Assembly (NCBI RefSeq): GCF_021134715.1
Contig: NC_060025.1
Coordinates: forward strand, 2,914,001 to 2,978,000
Length of the DNA stretch: 64,000 nucleotides
Origin: Daphnia pulex
Lineage: Eukaryota; Arthropoda; Branchiopoda; Diplostraca; Daphniidae
Direction of reading: 5' to 3'
Shown here: one piece after another, positions 22,704-35,097 of the stretch
How positions within the stretch are numbered: position 1 is the first letter of the stretch
Layout: the number at the start of each line of letters is the position of its first letter
Notes under the pieces: model-generated
Databases searched by the model: none
What the model was told of the DNA's origin: nothing
Seen by the model: the letters and a program-made list of their open reading frames with translations, nothing else
Position numbers and translations under genes: made by a program

Positions 22704-25700
22704 AAATTGCATCGTTCTTTTTTAAACAAAATCCCGTCGTCTAGACTAAACAAACAACTGGGCAATTACTCCGACACGACCGCAGTCGACTTGTTACGCA
22801 ATACCAAAATCATCCGCCGCCAGTCTGTGTGCAGAGCTGAATGGACGTTTTCCTCGGTTTTCCTAAACGACCGCGGGGAGGATGTAGCCTTAAATAAAGC
22901 GAAAATGTTTACGATGCTGCCACCCATCACTTTCCATTTAATTCTCACGTATTTGTGTATCAAAAATGATCTTACTTGTTATCTATCTCTTTCCCTCGCA
23001 ATTTCTTTTTTTTTTTTTCATATGACGGGGGGCCTCTAATAATTATTTATTGCTTGTATAATAGATGGGCAAAACATATAAAGGCATAAGAAAATCATTT
23101 TATTATTGACGTATAGACGTTTTCATTTTTGTTGGCTTATTATTAAACCAGCGTCATATAATATAGGACCGTAGAATAAAAGAGTGAATAGAGCAACGGC
23201 GACAGCAACCGGATTTTCCATTGGAAAGGTGTGGCCTAGGTTGCATCTAGACACTTTCCAAAGCTTCCAGCTAAATAACCTACTGTTCCACATAAGAACA
23301 TATTCCCTTTCAAAACGCGCGCGACTTGAAGACAGCGCGTTATTCACGCAAGTCAGCTTTTTTTTTAAACAACTGTAAAAGGCTTTGGCTTTTATTGAAC
23401 GAAATAAACGAGGTAAAACTGGAATAACTGGCACCACGTATCGAGTTCTGAGCTTTTTTTTTGTCTTTATTGTTTGCTTTATTTTAACGAATGGAAAAAT
23501 TATACTGAAATCTCTTTTACTTATTTTATATAGTTGCAGGTGCCAAAAATCTTTTGAGAAAGTTTCTCTTGAAATCTGAATGGCCAGTCATTCCAACTTT
23601 TATTTAAGACACAAAGTGTAGCTAGGCCCTTAGACTAATTGAATTTCTCAAAAGTAAAATTTTAGTTGTTAGCTATACTAGTTCTAGACACCAACGGGAG
23701 ACTCTTGATATCTTCCCTTTGGCTAAGTATATTTTGGGATAAAATCTGAAACGCAAAGATTTTCTAAAAATCAACCACCGAATTAACCAGAAAACTTTCC
23801 TGGTTCAACTCTCACCCAGACAGAGTTCAAACTGGTTGAGGTTCAACTTTCAATGGACCCAGCAACTCCTTTTAAAAAATCATCTCCGGGATAATTTGAA
23901 TTTCTACATAAATTGCGATTGGGCTGGGCACCGATAATGAAAGTGCGCTAGATGAAAAAAATTGAGAACGGTTTACTAATTTGAATAAATACAAAAAGAC
24001 GAGTGGCAATAACCTAATAGAAAAAAGGTCGCATAGCAGATTTCTTGAGTTTGACGGGTTCTTTGGAGTGTCAGGAAAAACTGGACTGTAGCTGAATATC
24101 AGTCAAATCGTTTGACGCGACCACAATAAGTTGATGGTGGCTGGGCGTCACAGCGATAGCAATGTCCCACCTGTTTCATCCAGCGGTCTAAATCGTCGAA
24201 CAAGTTTCCTATACGGGGCCAGTCGAAATATAACTCGAAAAGATGAGGAAGCAGAGAGTGCCGGGATCAAATCAGATCAACTTTGAATCGTTTTCACCCG
24301 AACTGGAATCACATCTGCAGACTTGTCGTGGACTCGTGCCTAAACGCTCCCGTATACTGCGCTTGGAAAGTTGAAAAATAAGAGAAATCAAAATTAAAAA
24401 TGAACGAAAATGTCACTTCCGCGTATTTCAATAATACCAGCTTTTAAAAAAAATACACCCGGTCAAGATTTATAGAGAAATTGAGTTCGCGGGGAAATCC
24501 AATCAAAATTATTCGTTCGAATACACACTCGAGAATAATCTCGCCGCAGGCCTCACGAAACAGGAATAGTAAACCATCGCCGTTCAAATTCACTTTCCAA
24601 TGTTTTCACGGTGCGATAAACCTTACAGCAATAATTTGCGCTTCTACATAACATTGAAAACGACGGAGAGGATCCATGAATTTTAAAATCGGAGTATAGT
24701 TCTCAGACAGTCGGCTAGCCGATAACCGAAAATCGGGAGGGGGGCTACACACGACGTGATTACGCCATCAGACTAGTCTGGTGCGCTGTTGTTACGGTAC
24801 ATTTTTCTAAAAAAGGAAAGACGGATGATTTGGTATGCGCCAAACGAAAGAGAAAGGAACGCAACGACCGAAAGGCATCACAGCCAATGTTGTATAGCTG
24901 TTGCTACTGACTGCAGTCTCAGTGCTCTGCAAACATTTCAACCGAGGAAGAATCACGATGACGAAAGGTGGATAGATGTTTTTCTCCCCGCACATTCACG
25001 CATAAATAATCTATTCCATACGTGAAATAGAAATACTCTTTTGTTGATGGACAGAGAGATTATGCAGCAGGCGGAATGCCTTTTACGGCCGGATACGTGA
25101 AACTTGTACCGATTGGGCTTATCGGTGACCGGTTGCACTTTTCATGCTCGATGGATAATTTATCTTGTCATTCTTGATGTAGGATACGCCAGGAATATTT
25201 TTTTATTATTCAAATATGCAAAACAGCCACCGCTGGGTGTTGACACCATTGAAGAAATGAAAAAATTAATACATAATACAGCGGCCGGTATAGGCCTGTC
25301 AAGGAGTATAATATGGTAGGCAGCACAAAAGAATCAAATTATTAAAAGGGAAATAATGATTGCTGGCATATAGTGAAAGGCTGCTGTTCTATAAAAAATC
25401 TGCCCTTATAAAACTATTATAGCTAAACTTGATGGCTCGAGGAATCATTTTGATTTCGGCTGTCTAGTGTTTTTGTATATTCTCTAGGTCACTCGAGCAG
25501 TGAGCCTTGGACGTATTCGGACTTGAACTACATTTCAACCGAATTCGATATTACCTAGAGCAATTTCTCATAGCATCTACTAGAATCTAATGTGACTTTG
25601 CCGTTTTCGATTGGCAACTAGTTGGCCTTTGCTGTGTTGTATATTCACTTTCTCTCAGCACTCGAAAGGTTATGCAAAGCACTTCCCACATAGAGGTGAA

Positions 25701-25742
25701 GTGACGGGGCATTTGATAATAGCTTGTGAACGTCTCACCGTG
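22704..25742. other. 3-kb spacer
   Basis: No gene is supported on either strand. The right end (from about 25480) carries the distal promoter motif ACTTGAACTACAT (25521-25533) and CACTTTC near 25647, followed by the TATA box of the next RR gene. Confidence 0.45.
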
Positions 25743-25817
25743 TATATAAAGCCTTAGTCGGTCACGACTGAATCACCAGTTCATCTACAACTGTCTAGAG
25801 CAACTCACATCTCCAAC

Positions 25818-26463
25818 ATGAAGGTAACAATCCGACAGCGACTCTACAACAGCTGTTCTTTCACGTTGGATTTCCAGCGCACATCTGAAAGCCCATCCAT
25901 CTGAACTTTCGTTTTCATCTTTCATTTTTCTTTCTTTTTTCTTTTTTGGCAAATGTTCCAGTTCATCATCTTCGCTGCTCTCTTCGCCGTCGCTGCTGCT
26001 AGCTCCTACAAGGCCGCTGAGTACGCTCCTAAATACGAGGCTCCCAAATACGAAGAAGTCACTTACGTGAGTTTCCTTTTGCTTCAATATTATAAAACAA
26101 AAAAGCTTTCGTCAAAATTAACATTTGAATTTGGTTTGACAGGCTCCCCAGCCCTACAGCTTCGGATATGACGTCCAGGATAAGGAATCCTACAACGACT
26201 TTGAGCACAACGAGAAATCCGACTACAACGTCGTCACCGGATCTTACCGCGTCGCTCTCCCCGATGGCCGCACCCAGATCGTCAACTACAAAGCCGATAA
26301 GGACGGATACACTGCCGATGTCAAGTTCGAAGGAGAGGCCAAATACCCCGAGGAGCCCGCATACAAGCCCGCTTACTCTGCCCCAGCCTACTCTGCCCCG
26401 TCTTACCCCGCTCCCGCTTACCCCGCACCAGCCTACAAGGCCCCCGCCTACCCCAAATACTAA
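25818..26463 (+). CDS. RR cuticle protein (pro-resilin-like), 143 aa
   Basis: Exons 25818-25823, 25962-26066 and 26143-26463. The signal peptide is FIIFAALFAVAAASS, then KYEAPKYEEVTY to the splice site. The RR domain (about 38-105) has QPYSFGYDVQDKESYNDFE, then NVVTGSYRVALPDGRTQIV and DVKFEGEAKYPEE. The tail is Pro/Ala/Tyr repeats ending YPKY. Exon 3 is almost the same DNA as exon 3 of the gene at 41055, while introns and exon 2 differ. TATATAAA at 25743, start-site CCAGTT at 25776. Confidence 0.93.
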
Positions 26464-27674
26464 TTTCTCCAATCCTCCCTATTGCCTTATTTATTGAGCT
26501 GAATGAATGAATGAAGATCGTGGTTCAAAGATATCTATCAACGGCAACGTCATGACCGTTTGATTTATTTAAAAAATACAATAAGTTGGCAAAATTCTGT
26601 GTTTCCTGGAACTTTTCAATTTAAAAAAGCGAATTTGAAGGAAATTAAAAAAAAAAAAAAATCAGTGGCTGTATGCGATGTTCGAAATTCCCAGAAAACC
26701 ATAAAGACATCTTACTTTCGTTAGAGGTGCTCATATAAGGAATCTGGATCAAATTTATCATTAGCTGGAACTGGGGCACACCCGATCAAACAACCACAAT
26801 GATAACAACAAAAAAAAAAGATGAATATGTGGCAACAAAAGTGATTATAATCTCGGAAACCCTGACCCAGTTTTTTAGGAAATTACACCTTTTTGCCGTT
26901 CTGACAAGCCCTTCGGCTCTGATGCATAGTAAATCTCTAGTAGATTATTCGAGTTGTAATAATAACAGCTCATAAAGTAACCGTGTGGCATTTTGCCGAG
27001 TCACTTGCACATATGAAGATCTACTATGTAGGGCCAAGGCGTTTGATAGCTCACTTCTTAGAGCACGCACATGTATCAATTCTAAGTATAGGAATGTGTT
27101 GGAGAAAGTAGTTCAGCGTCTTGAGATTCCTTAAGAGTGAGACCATCATTCATAAAGGTAAAGCCAATTCTTTTCGTCTTGAGATCATCCAGAGTCTCAT
27201 CATTCATCCGCTAATGAAATTGGTATTAACATTTCAAGATCAGAGGCTAATATAATAAATTTAATAGCTATTATGCCGAGTTATATAAAAAAATTGGCTA
27301 TTAAGTGAAATGATTGCGGTCGAATTACGGGTTCCGACAATTTATTTGGCCAACACGTCGGCCCGCGGAGATAAAATCGTGTAATATTTTTGCACGTTCT
27401 CTTCTGATGCCGCCAACGTATTACGTTCACTGCCTTGCCGCGCATGAACTACATAGAGTACAAAAGCTTCCAAATGTGGAACAATTCGTCTTATACCTAG
27501 AAATTGTTTTGCCGGGCTTCTATTCAGAGGTGCTATTCATAATTTCCGTCGCCCCCTTCTCCGCATTCACTTTCACTCGCAGGTAAAATCCTCATCAAGT
27601 ACCTGCTCCACCCAATACGCCCACGTCTTTCACACATACATCTGCCTACTAGACAATGACGCGATAGACTCGGG
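26464..27674. other. Intergenic spacer
   Basis: No gene is supported. TTCACTTTCACTCGC at about 27566-27580 matches the proximal promoter motif of other RR genes here. Confidence 0.5.
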
Positions 27675-27748
27675 TATAAAACGCTCGGCTGGCCAACTCC
27701 AAAGCATCAGTTCTTCCAGCTGCCTCAACCAACTCTCACATCTCCAAC

Positions 27749-28485
27749 ATGAAGGTAAAAAATAAGCGGCCTATCATTTCAAATTCAATCATCTGGAACA
27801 GCACCCATCAGCAGCAGTTGAATGATTATTCCATTTTCTCTTCCATTATGTAGTTCTTCATCCTCGCCGCCCTCGTCGCCGTCGCTGCCGCCAACTCTTA
27901 CAAAGCTCCCGAATACGCACCCAAATACGAAGCTAAATACGAGGAAGTTACTTATGTGAGTCTGAATAGGATCATAATAAGTCACTTCTAGGATCGACTA
28001 AACATTTCCAATTGGATTTTTGACAGGCCCCACAGCCGTACAGCTTCGAATACGACGTCCAGGATAAGGAATCCTACAACGATTTCCTCCACTCTGAGAA
28101 ATCCGACTACAACGTCGTCACCGGATCTTACCGCGTTGCTCTCCCCGATGGCCGCACCCAAATCGTCACCTACAAGGCCGATAAGGACGGATACAACGCC
28201 GATGTGAAATACGAAGGAGAGGCCAAGTACCCCGAGGAGCCCGCTTACAAGCCCGCATACAAGCCCGCTGCTTCCTACCCTGCCCCAGCTTACCCCGCTC
28301 CCGCTTACCCCGCACCAGCCTACAAGGCTCCCGAGTACAAAGCCCCCGCTCCCGCCTACAAGGCCCCCACCTACTCCGCTCCCGCCTACAAGGCCCCCAC
28401 TTACTCTGCCCCAGCCTACAAGGCCCCCACTCCGGCCTACAAACCCACGGCCTACAAGCCCGTTCCTGCCTATCCTAAATATTAA
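27749..28485 (+). CDS. RR cuticle protein (pro-resilin-like), 188 aa
   Basis: Exons 27749-27754, 27854-27955 and 28027-28485. Signal peptide FFILAALVAVAAANS, then EYAPKYEAKYEEVTY. The RR domain (about 37-104) reads QPYSFEYDVQDKESYNDFL, then GSYRVALPDGRTQIVTYKAD and GYNADVKYEGEAKYPEE. The long tail repeats AYKAP, TYSAP and AYPAP and ends YPKY. Intron 2 (71 bp) and the start of exon 3 are nearly identical to those of the genes at 36808 and 38592, which points to exchange between loci. TATAAAAC at 27675, TCAGTT near 27708. Confidence 0.93.
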
Positions 28486-29582
28486 AAATAATTCCTTTTC
28501 CCTTCAAATATTTTCCGAGTGAATGTGGTTTATGATGAAAAATTGAAAGTCAAAGATATATGATGGCGACTATAATCCATAGTCGTCTCATTTATTTATT
28601 AAATACAATTCGACAATTTAAAACAAAAATGTTTCAGTGTTTGGTTTCCATCGTCATTATTTCGTCCTCGCAAAACAAACAAAAACAAAACTTTTGATAG
28701 CATGAGTTCCATAATAATTCCAATTTAAAAAAAAATTATTCGTTGTGGGGAAAACCAATTACTGGCTCCAATAAGACTTCAAGCAGATACGTAGCTCATG
28801 ACTCATTAGGGACATTTGAGAAAGACGTTCGATTAACTCGCAATCTCAACTAGAGTGAGCTTATTGCACACTCTTATGATGTCAAAGTGTCTGCTGGTTA
28901 GTCAAATCATTTCTGTCAAGTCAAATCACAAATAAGACCCGTAGTACGAAGTCAAAGTGCACTAAACTCGACTAAACCTCTTTTTTTTGCTGACGACGAA
29001 AAGGTTAAATTCGTGTTTGGTGTAAGATGCAACTTGACAATAATTCATGATGGAGCAAAATATTCATTCAAAATTTTCCATTACGAAACTCTTGCGTAAA
29101 ATCAGCGAAATCATTCCTTTGTGGGAATGTGGCAGGTGCTATACATTGTGCACAAAAATCACGTTACTTTTACTCCAAAAGACAAGTCGTCCGGAATTTC
29201 ACGGACACTTGCCAAGTAATCGCCAAAATTCTTCTCACCGTTGATGATATGTAAGAGATTTGAGGTTGGACCATATTCGCATAATCCACTCTATACTTAT
29301 GCTCGCACTATTTCCTATTCGGGATAATACGACAACAGCGGGAGATTTGAGGCGTTCTACCTAATAATAATGCACCCGAAACCTTCGTTCGAGTCTCACG
29401 CATGTGTTGAGGGAGGCTTCGCATTGTCGAGTGATCTTGAACTAAATAAGAGTAGCCTAAGATAAATGTTGCTGGGCTCCGATTATGGCCATTGCTATCG
29501 CACATTGTTCTCCGTTACACTTTCGCTTCAGGCCGAAATATCCATCATAGATGAAGTAGACTCCCCTGAAAAAAATCGCAGC
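28486..29582. other. Intergenic spacer
   Basis: No gene is supported. CTTGAACTAAAT at 29436-29447 matches the distal promoter motif. TATATAAA at 29583 belongs to the next gene. Confidence 0.5.
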
Positions 29583-29659
29583 TATATAAACGTTTGACTG
29601 GCAAGTTGAACAATATCAGTTGCACAACTGTTTCCAGTCGATTCACAGCTCCCTCCACA

Positions 29660-30560
29660 ATGAAGGTAAACAGCATTCCTGTGTGCGCATAGAGTATAGT
29701 GATGCTGCAATCAATTCTCTTCTCAGCGCTCTCAACACGTTGTCACCCAACGAAAGTGCCATAAATATTATATAACCAATCGTTTCATTTTCCAGTTCTT
29801 CATCTTCGCCGTTCTGTTCGCCGTCGCCGCCGCCGGGACTTATAAGACCAGCGATTACGTCCAGTCGAAATACGAGGCTCCCGCCAAACCTGATTACGTG
29901 AGTGTATATCTCCTGATCACATAATTTCAGCTGTCCAACAAATAATAATTTGACGACTTGTTTTATACTTAGGAGAAACAACCTTACAGCTTTTCGTGGG
30001 ATGTTAAGGACGAGGATACTTACAACGACTTCGTCCACACCGAGGAGAGCGACGGCAAAGTGATTAGCGGATCTTACCGCGTCGAACTCCCCGATGGCCG
30101 CACCCAGATCGTCACCTACCGAGCCGACGAGAACGGCAATGTGGCCGATGTCACCTACGAGGGAGAGGCCCAGTATCCCGATGAATCCGAATACAAAGCT
30201 GCTCCCGCTTACTCTGCTCCAGCCTACAAGGCCCCCGCCTATTCTGCTCCGGCTTACTCTGCTCCGGCCTACAAGGCCCCTGCTTACTCTGCTCCGGCAT
30301 ACAAAGCTCCCTCTTACTCTGCTCCGGCATACAAAGCTCCCGCTTACTCTGCTCCGGCTTACCCTGCTCCAGCTTACAAGGCTCCCGCTTACTCTGCCCC
30401 GGCGTACAAAGCACCGGCTTACTCTGCTCCGGCCTACAAGGCGCCAGTTTATTCCGCTCCGGAATACATGGCTCCGATCTTCAGATCGGCCTACAAAGCC
30501 CCCGCTGCTTACCCAGCTGCTTACCCAGCTGCTTACCCAGCTGCTTACCCCAAATATTGA
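29660..30560 (+). CDS. RR cuticle protein with long AYSAP/AYKAP tail, 231 aa
   Basis: Exons 29660-29665, 29796-29897 and 29973-30560. Signal peptide FFIFAVLFAVAAAGT, linker ending KPDY. The RR domain (about 37-105) begins EKQPYSFSWDVKDEDTYND, then VISGSYRVELPDGRTQIV and NVADVTYEGEAQYPDE. The tail is a dense run of AYSAP and AYKAP units (15-18 bp DNA repeats), then an irregular EYMAPIFRSAYKAP and four AAYP units, ending YPKY. A 310-codon open frame on the - strand across this exon mirrors the repeats and is not a gene. TATATAAA at 29583, TCAGTT near 29616. Confidence 0.93.
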
Positions 30561-31800
30561 AGCTTCCGCCATCATGTGTACTGATGACTATATATTTAAT
30601 GAAGATCAAGATTATAATTTATTCGAAGGCGACATCACAAATTAAAAAAAAAGTGAGTGGTCGTCTCCGTCTATATAGTTCTGTACAAATTCAAATTACC
30701 AAAAGAAATATCGTGTGTGTGTTTTCATGTACTGGAAATGAAAATTTATTCGTCTGTCTGAATTCTGAAATAGAATAACTGGAAAAAAAATTATAGTTTT
30801 AATTCATTTACTCACAACTCAAAAAATTAACTAGATGTTGCGGAGATATTCCCGATGACCAACTCACGTACGAATGACAATATTTTTGGTGGAATTGGAA
30901 CATTTGTATTTCTGGAAAAAAAACGAAGCAAAATAATCTTATTGATAAAAAAGAAGGTGAATTCCTCGATAAAAAAGCTTTTTGGGCGCTGATTTGAATC
31001 TGACAATCCCTGACCTAATTTCATGCAATTATTCCTTGTTTGCATATTCTAGAGCGACTGCCACTGCCAAGCCTTTCGGTTTTTGATATTGCGTCTCCCT
31101 TTAAAATAATAATGAGATGAGAAAACCGCTGTTCTTTTACATTATTAAGCACATGTCTTTGCCAAATTTTGCCAAGTCATTCCCATAAGGCGATCTTTCC
31201 GAAACGTGTTTGCCTGCCCAATAAAACAAACGGTTTTGGTTTGTTTCAAAAAATGTTCACCGTTGTCCTTTGTTTAATTGGACATTCTCACACAAGAATT
31301 GAACTCTCACTGGCCTTGGGCCTGGGGAGTATTCCTGGCCATCCACTTGTTACGTCTCGACCTCGAGCCCCTCGACTGTTTTACGACGACCAAAAACTAA
31401 GAAAAAAAAGATTCTCAATAAAAAGTTTGGTTTGAACTAAATACCAGCGAATTGTAAATTTCGAGCAGAGCTCAATAAACTGTTGCGATCTCGGGCATCC
31501 CAGCACTTTCACTCTCGAAATCTCAGACTCAGACTCTAGCCAAATATAATTATGAAATCCACCGTTTTATTGAGATCGGCATAATAAAACGATTAATATA
31601 GGCTGGGCTGCCATGCAGAACGTGTGCCCGAAAATTGAAAAAAAATATGTTTCCAAAAATATATAAACGCAACAGCGCGCGGGGTAAACTAGCTTGATAA
31701 ATATAGCGTGGTTTTGGATTTAAATAAGTATATAACCGACTATGCTGACTATATCTGAATATTTAAGTTTCAGTCGTATTTTGGGTAACCGCATATTTGT
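30561..31800. other. Intergenic spacer with a relic promoter
   Basis: No gene is supported. TATATAAAC near 31660 may be the old TATA box of the RR pseudogene that follows. Confidence 0.4.
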
Positions 31801-31803
31801 TAT

Positions 31804-32020
31804 AGCTCGGCCTTACACAGTTTTGAGGCTGGAGATCTCACATCTATTCAAGGTTGAGGAATCTAGCGGCACGCCCGCCAACTGCTGGCAATATGTAGCC
31901 CAAATGTTTTTGGAGGACCGCACCCAAATGGCCATCTACAAAACTGACAGCCGCCGTTACGACATTTGTTTGTCAGTTATTTTGAAGGACGAAAAAAAGC
32001 AAAAAGCAAAGATACCCTGA
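31804..32020 (+). pseudogene. Decayed RR cuticle gene (last-exon remnant)
   Basis: The DNA aligns by eye with the last exon of RR neighbours. CGGCCTTACACAGTTTTGAG matches the PYSF start; GTTGAGGAATCTAGCGGC matches the E-K-S-D-G segment; GACCGCACCCAAATGGCCAT matches the DGRTQIV segment, followed by YKTDS for YKADS. Key residues are lost: GSYR reads CWQY, LPDGR reads FLEDR, and the EGEAKYP end is replaced by Lys-rich sequence before a stop. No acceptable Met-Lys exon or signal-peptide exon was found upstream. The frame stays open for 92 codons, so a changed short protein cannot be excluded, but a chitin-binding function is unlikely. Confidence 0.7.
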
Positions 32021-32677
32021 ATATTAAAATGGCCCAGCACAATGCGAACTACTTTGTTTTTATATCTTTGACTTCAATTTTCTGCCTTCCTTCATTGAAT
32101 TTCAGTAAAAAGACCAGGAACATTTCAAAATGTTATCCCCCTTGCTAATGCAAACAAAAATAATTGGACTTAATGTTTTTTTTCTTTGCTGTGTATTACA
32201 TGATTATTCATGTTCCTGTTGTTAATGGTGCAAGGTCCTGAAAGCTTTTGTTATTCGTATATTTCGTAATGCGGGTTGTTGTTGTTGCTGTTATTGTTAT
32301 TGTTGTTATTGGCCACGCTAGAGATTGTGCTCTGTTCCTATAGACAATAACAAGGTGAACTTCCATGTTTCGAAAGAGGAAAAGCAGAACTGACTGGACT
32401 CCCCACTGGGCAAATTCGATCTTCAAAAGAGTATTCAGGCTATCATCTCTTCTAGGTCATCAAGTGTACAGGTGCAAGCCTTCACAGACTGTGGGTTGTT
32501 CTTGAACCAGATAAATCGTCCCGGCCCCGGCGAATCGGAATCCTTCTGGATGGAATAGCTATCTACGGTCTTCCTTAACTGCGCACATTACACGATAATC
32601 CTTCCTCATTTCACTTTCTGTTTTCCAACCGGAATTCCTCTCCGTATACACCCGCGCAACTTCCTCCTCGAAATCGC
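32021..32677. other. Intergenic spacer
   Basis: No gene is supported. A GTT/ATT-rich simple stretch lies at about 32276-32310. TTTCACTTTC near 32610 resembles the proximal promoter motif. TATAAAAG at 32678 follows. Confidence 0.5.
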
Positions 32678-32752
32678 TATAAAAGCCTTTGACTGCGTTG
32701 GGAAAAAGCATCAGTTCTAAAACTGTAACAACCAACTCACAACCACTCCAAG

Positions 32753-34001
32753 ATGAAGGTAATAAGTCAAATAGAATAAGTATAACAGCAGAAAAATGTC
32801 TTTGAACTCGAAATTTTTAAACTTCTTTCAGTTCATCATTCTCGTAGCCCTTTTCGCCGTCACGGCCGCTTATGACTCTCCTAAATACGAGTCCATGAAG
32901 TACGCAGCTCCAGCAGCACCTAAGTATGAAGCTCCTGTACCCAAATACGAAGCCCCGGCTCCTAAATACGAAGCCCCAGCTGTCAAAAATGAAGCCCCAG
33001 CTCCTAAATACGAAGCCCCAGCTCCTAAATACGAAGCCCCGGCTCCTAAATATGAAGCCCCAGCTCCTAAATACGAAGCCCCGGCTCCTAAATATGAAGC
33101 CCCAGCTGTTAAATACGTAGCCCCAGCACCTAAGTACGAAGCTCCAGCTCCTAAGTATGAAGCTCCCAAGTACGAAGCTCCTGCTCCTGCTGTGTACGTG
33201 GCTCCAGCTCCCGTGTACGTGACTCCAAAGTACGTGAAGCCGAAATACGAAGAAGTCAAATACGTAAGTCTTTAAAGCTCAAACTTTTGGCAGCAGTGGC
33301 CATTGATGGCTATATAATCAACTGTAACACTCAAAAACTTTTTTTTAAATTAATTACAGGACCCACGCCCCTACAGATTTGGTTATGAAATCAAGGACGA
33401 AGAATCTTACGCCGATTTCTCCTTTTCCGAGAAGAGCGACGGTCACGTAGTCAGCGGCTCCTACCGCGTCGTTCTCCCCGACGGACGCACTCAGATCGTC
33501 AACTACAGAGCCGACAAGAACGGAAACGTCGCCACCGTCACCTACGAAGGTGAGGCCAAATACCCGGAATTCGTCGAGCCCGAGTACAAACCCAAACCCT
33601 ACGTCGCTCCGGTTTACACTGCCCCGGCCTACAAAGCTCCCGCTTACGTTGCGCCAGCACCCGCTTATGTTGCGCCAGCACCCGCTTATGTTGCGCCAGC
33701 ACCCGCTTACGTTGCGCCAGCACCCGCTTATGTTGCGCCAGCACCCGCTTACGTTGCGCCAGCACCCGCGTACAAGGCTCCAGTTGTCTACGCTGCTCCG
33801 GCTTATGTTGCTCCCGCTCCCGTTGCTTACGTTGCCCCGACTACCCAAGCATATGTGGCTCCAGCTTATGAAGCTCCGACCACCACAGCCGCATACTTTC
33901 CAGCTCCGACCACCGCCGCTTACGCTGCTCCGGCTTACGTGGCTCCAACTACCGCTGCCCCCGCATACAAAGCTCCCGCTTACTCCGCCCCGGAATATTA
34001 G
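32753..34001 (+). CDS. RR cuticle protein with repeat blocks on both sides of the RR domain, 359 aa
   Basis: Exons 32753-32758, 32832-33263 and 33360-34001. Exon 2 is unusually long (144 codons): the signal peptide FIILVALFAVTAAYD is followed by about a dozen seven-residue PKYEAPA units, then VYVAPAPVYVTPKYVKP and EEVKY at the splice site. The RR domain (about 147-214) reads PRPYRFGYEIKDEESYADF, then VVSGSYRVVLPDGRTQIV and NVATVTYEGEAKYPEF. The tail has six YVAPAPA repeats (21-bp DNA units), then YVAPTT and AYKAP units, ending PEY. Repeats before the RR domain at this length are found in no other gene of the cluster. TATAAAAG at 32678 and TCAGTT at 32711. Confidence 0.93.
32920..33160 (+). 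repeat. 21-bp coding tandem repeat (PKYEAPA units)
   Basis: A unit of the form CCTAAATACGAAGCCCCGGCT repeats about 11-13 times with few differences, including AVKNEAP and AVKYVAP variants. Confidence 0.95.
33645..33770 (+). repeat. 21-bp coding tandem repeat (YVAPAPA units)
   Basis: Six copies of a unit of the form TATGTTGCGCCAGCACCCGCT, varying mainly at TAT/TAC. Confidence 0.95.
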
Positions 34002-35097
34002 AATTGGAACACTTACTCCAACAGGTCTTTAATTATGTATGGTGTTCATCCTTGATTGCCTCCTATACCTTAATGTATTGGCTATTTTAATAATTTAAGA
34101 CCACCAAACCAAAATGTTAAACTCTGACGGCAACTTTTTTGTTATCTGTCTGAGTGATAATTAATTATGTGCAAATACAAGTTTTGAAGAAAAACAAACA
34201 ATTAATATTTGGATTGTTCATCGCCCAATTTGAATTAATGTGATGTGCAAAAACATCATTTGCTACCTTTCAGTGGCTCTGAAAGAGAAAGAAAAAAACA
34301 ATGATGAGTCACGATGCATAGCAAAAAATACGGGGAAGGCCTTTATCTCTCGTGAGTCGTGATGTAACTATAGCACTTATGATGCTAGGAATAATGAAGT
34401 CAATAAGGAATAATGTTTTTTGCCAATATTTGTTTTACATAAAAGCCCTATACTCAGTCCCGCATGTGTAGTGCGTAGTTTGTTGAGCAAATTGCAAATT
34501 GATCGTTCAGTTTGAAGACGCATTGTCTAGACAACTTGTAAAAGCTGAACGTATGTAAAAAAGACGCTAAGCCTTCGGGCGGTACAGTCGGTAAAAATTA
34601 TTTGATCTGACACTGTATAATTACTGATTTCGATTTTGTTACGTCACGTTACTTTCGCAATTCTCGAGCTGTACCATTCTTATTGTGGGCGTCCATCAAA
34701 ACGAAGTTACGCGTTTAGGGGAGGAAGGGTTAGCTATTTTTGTGACGAGTGAAATCTAAAAAATTAGAGGTGAGGACATACAAAAGAAAAAGAAAAATTG
34801 ACGAGGAAACTTATTTCAACTATGGGACCCCCTCCCAATAAGGTCCTCGTCCTCGTCTGAAAAATGATGCCATTGTTCTAGAGCGAGGAGGGGTTAGAAA
34901 ATCAAGGAAAAATGTAATGGCGTTGTTTAATGTTTATGGACAGCACCTTAGACACATGTACTCTGTAGGAATAATAATTTACATTTGCGAATTTCGACAT
35001 CAAAACAATCGGCCATAATTGTAAGTGTGGCCGTGAACGCCGCGTGACAGTCAATAAATAATCAGGAGAAAAAAAATGATAGGAAATTTGGGGTTAT
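34002..35097. other. Convergent spacer
   Basis: It lies between a + and a - strand RR gene. No gene is supported. Confidence 0.5.

Noticed and set aside
29643-30575. 310-codon open frame on the - strand across an RR gene
   Set aside because: It mirrors the AYSAP/AYKAP repeats of the + strand exon, crosses both introns and codes only simple Arg/Ser/Gly/Val repeats.
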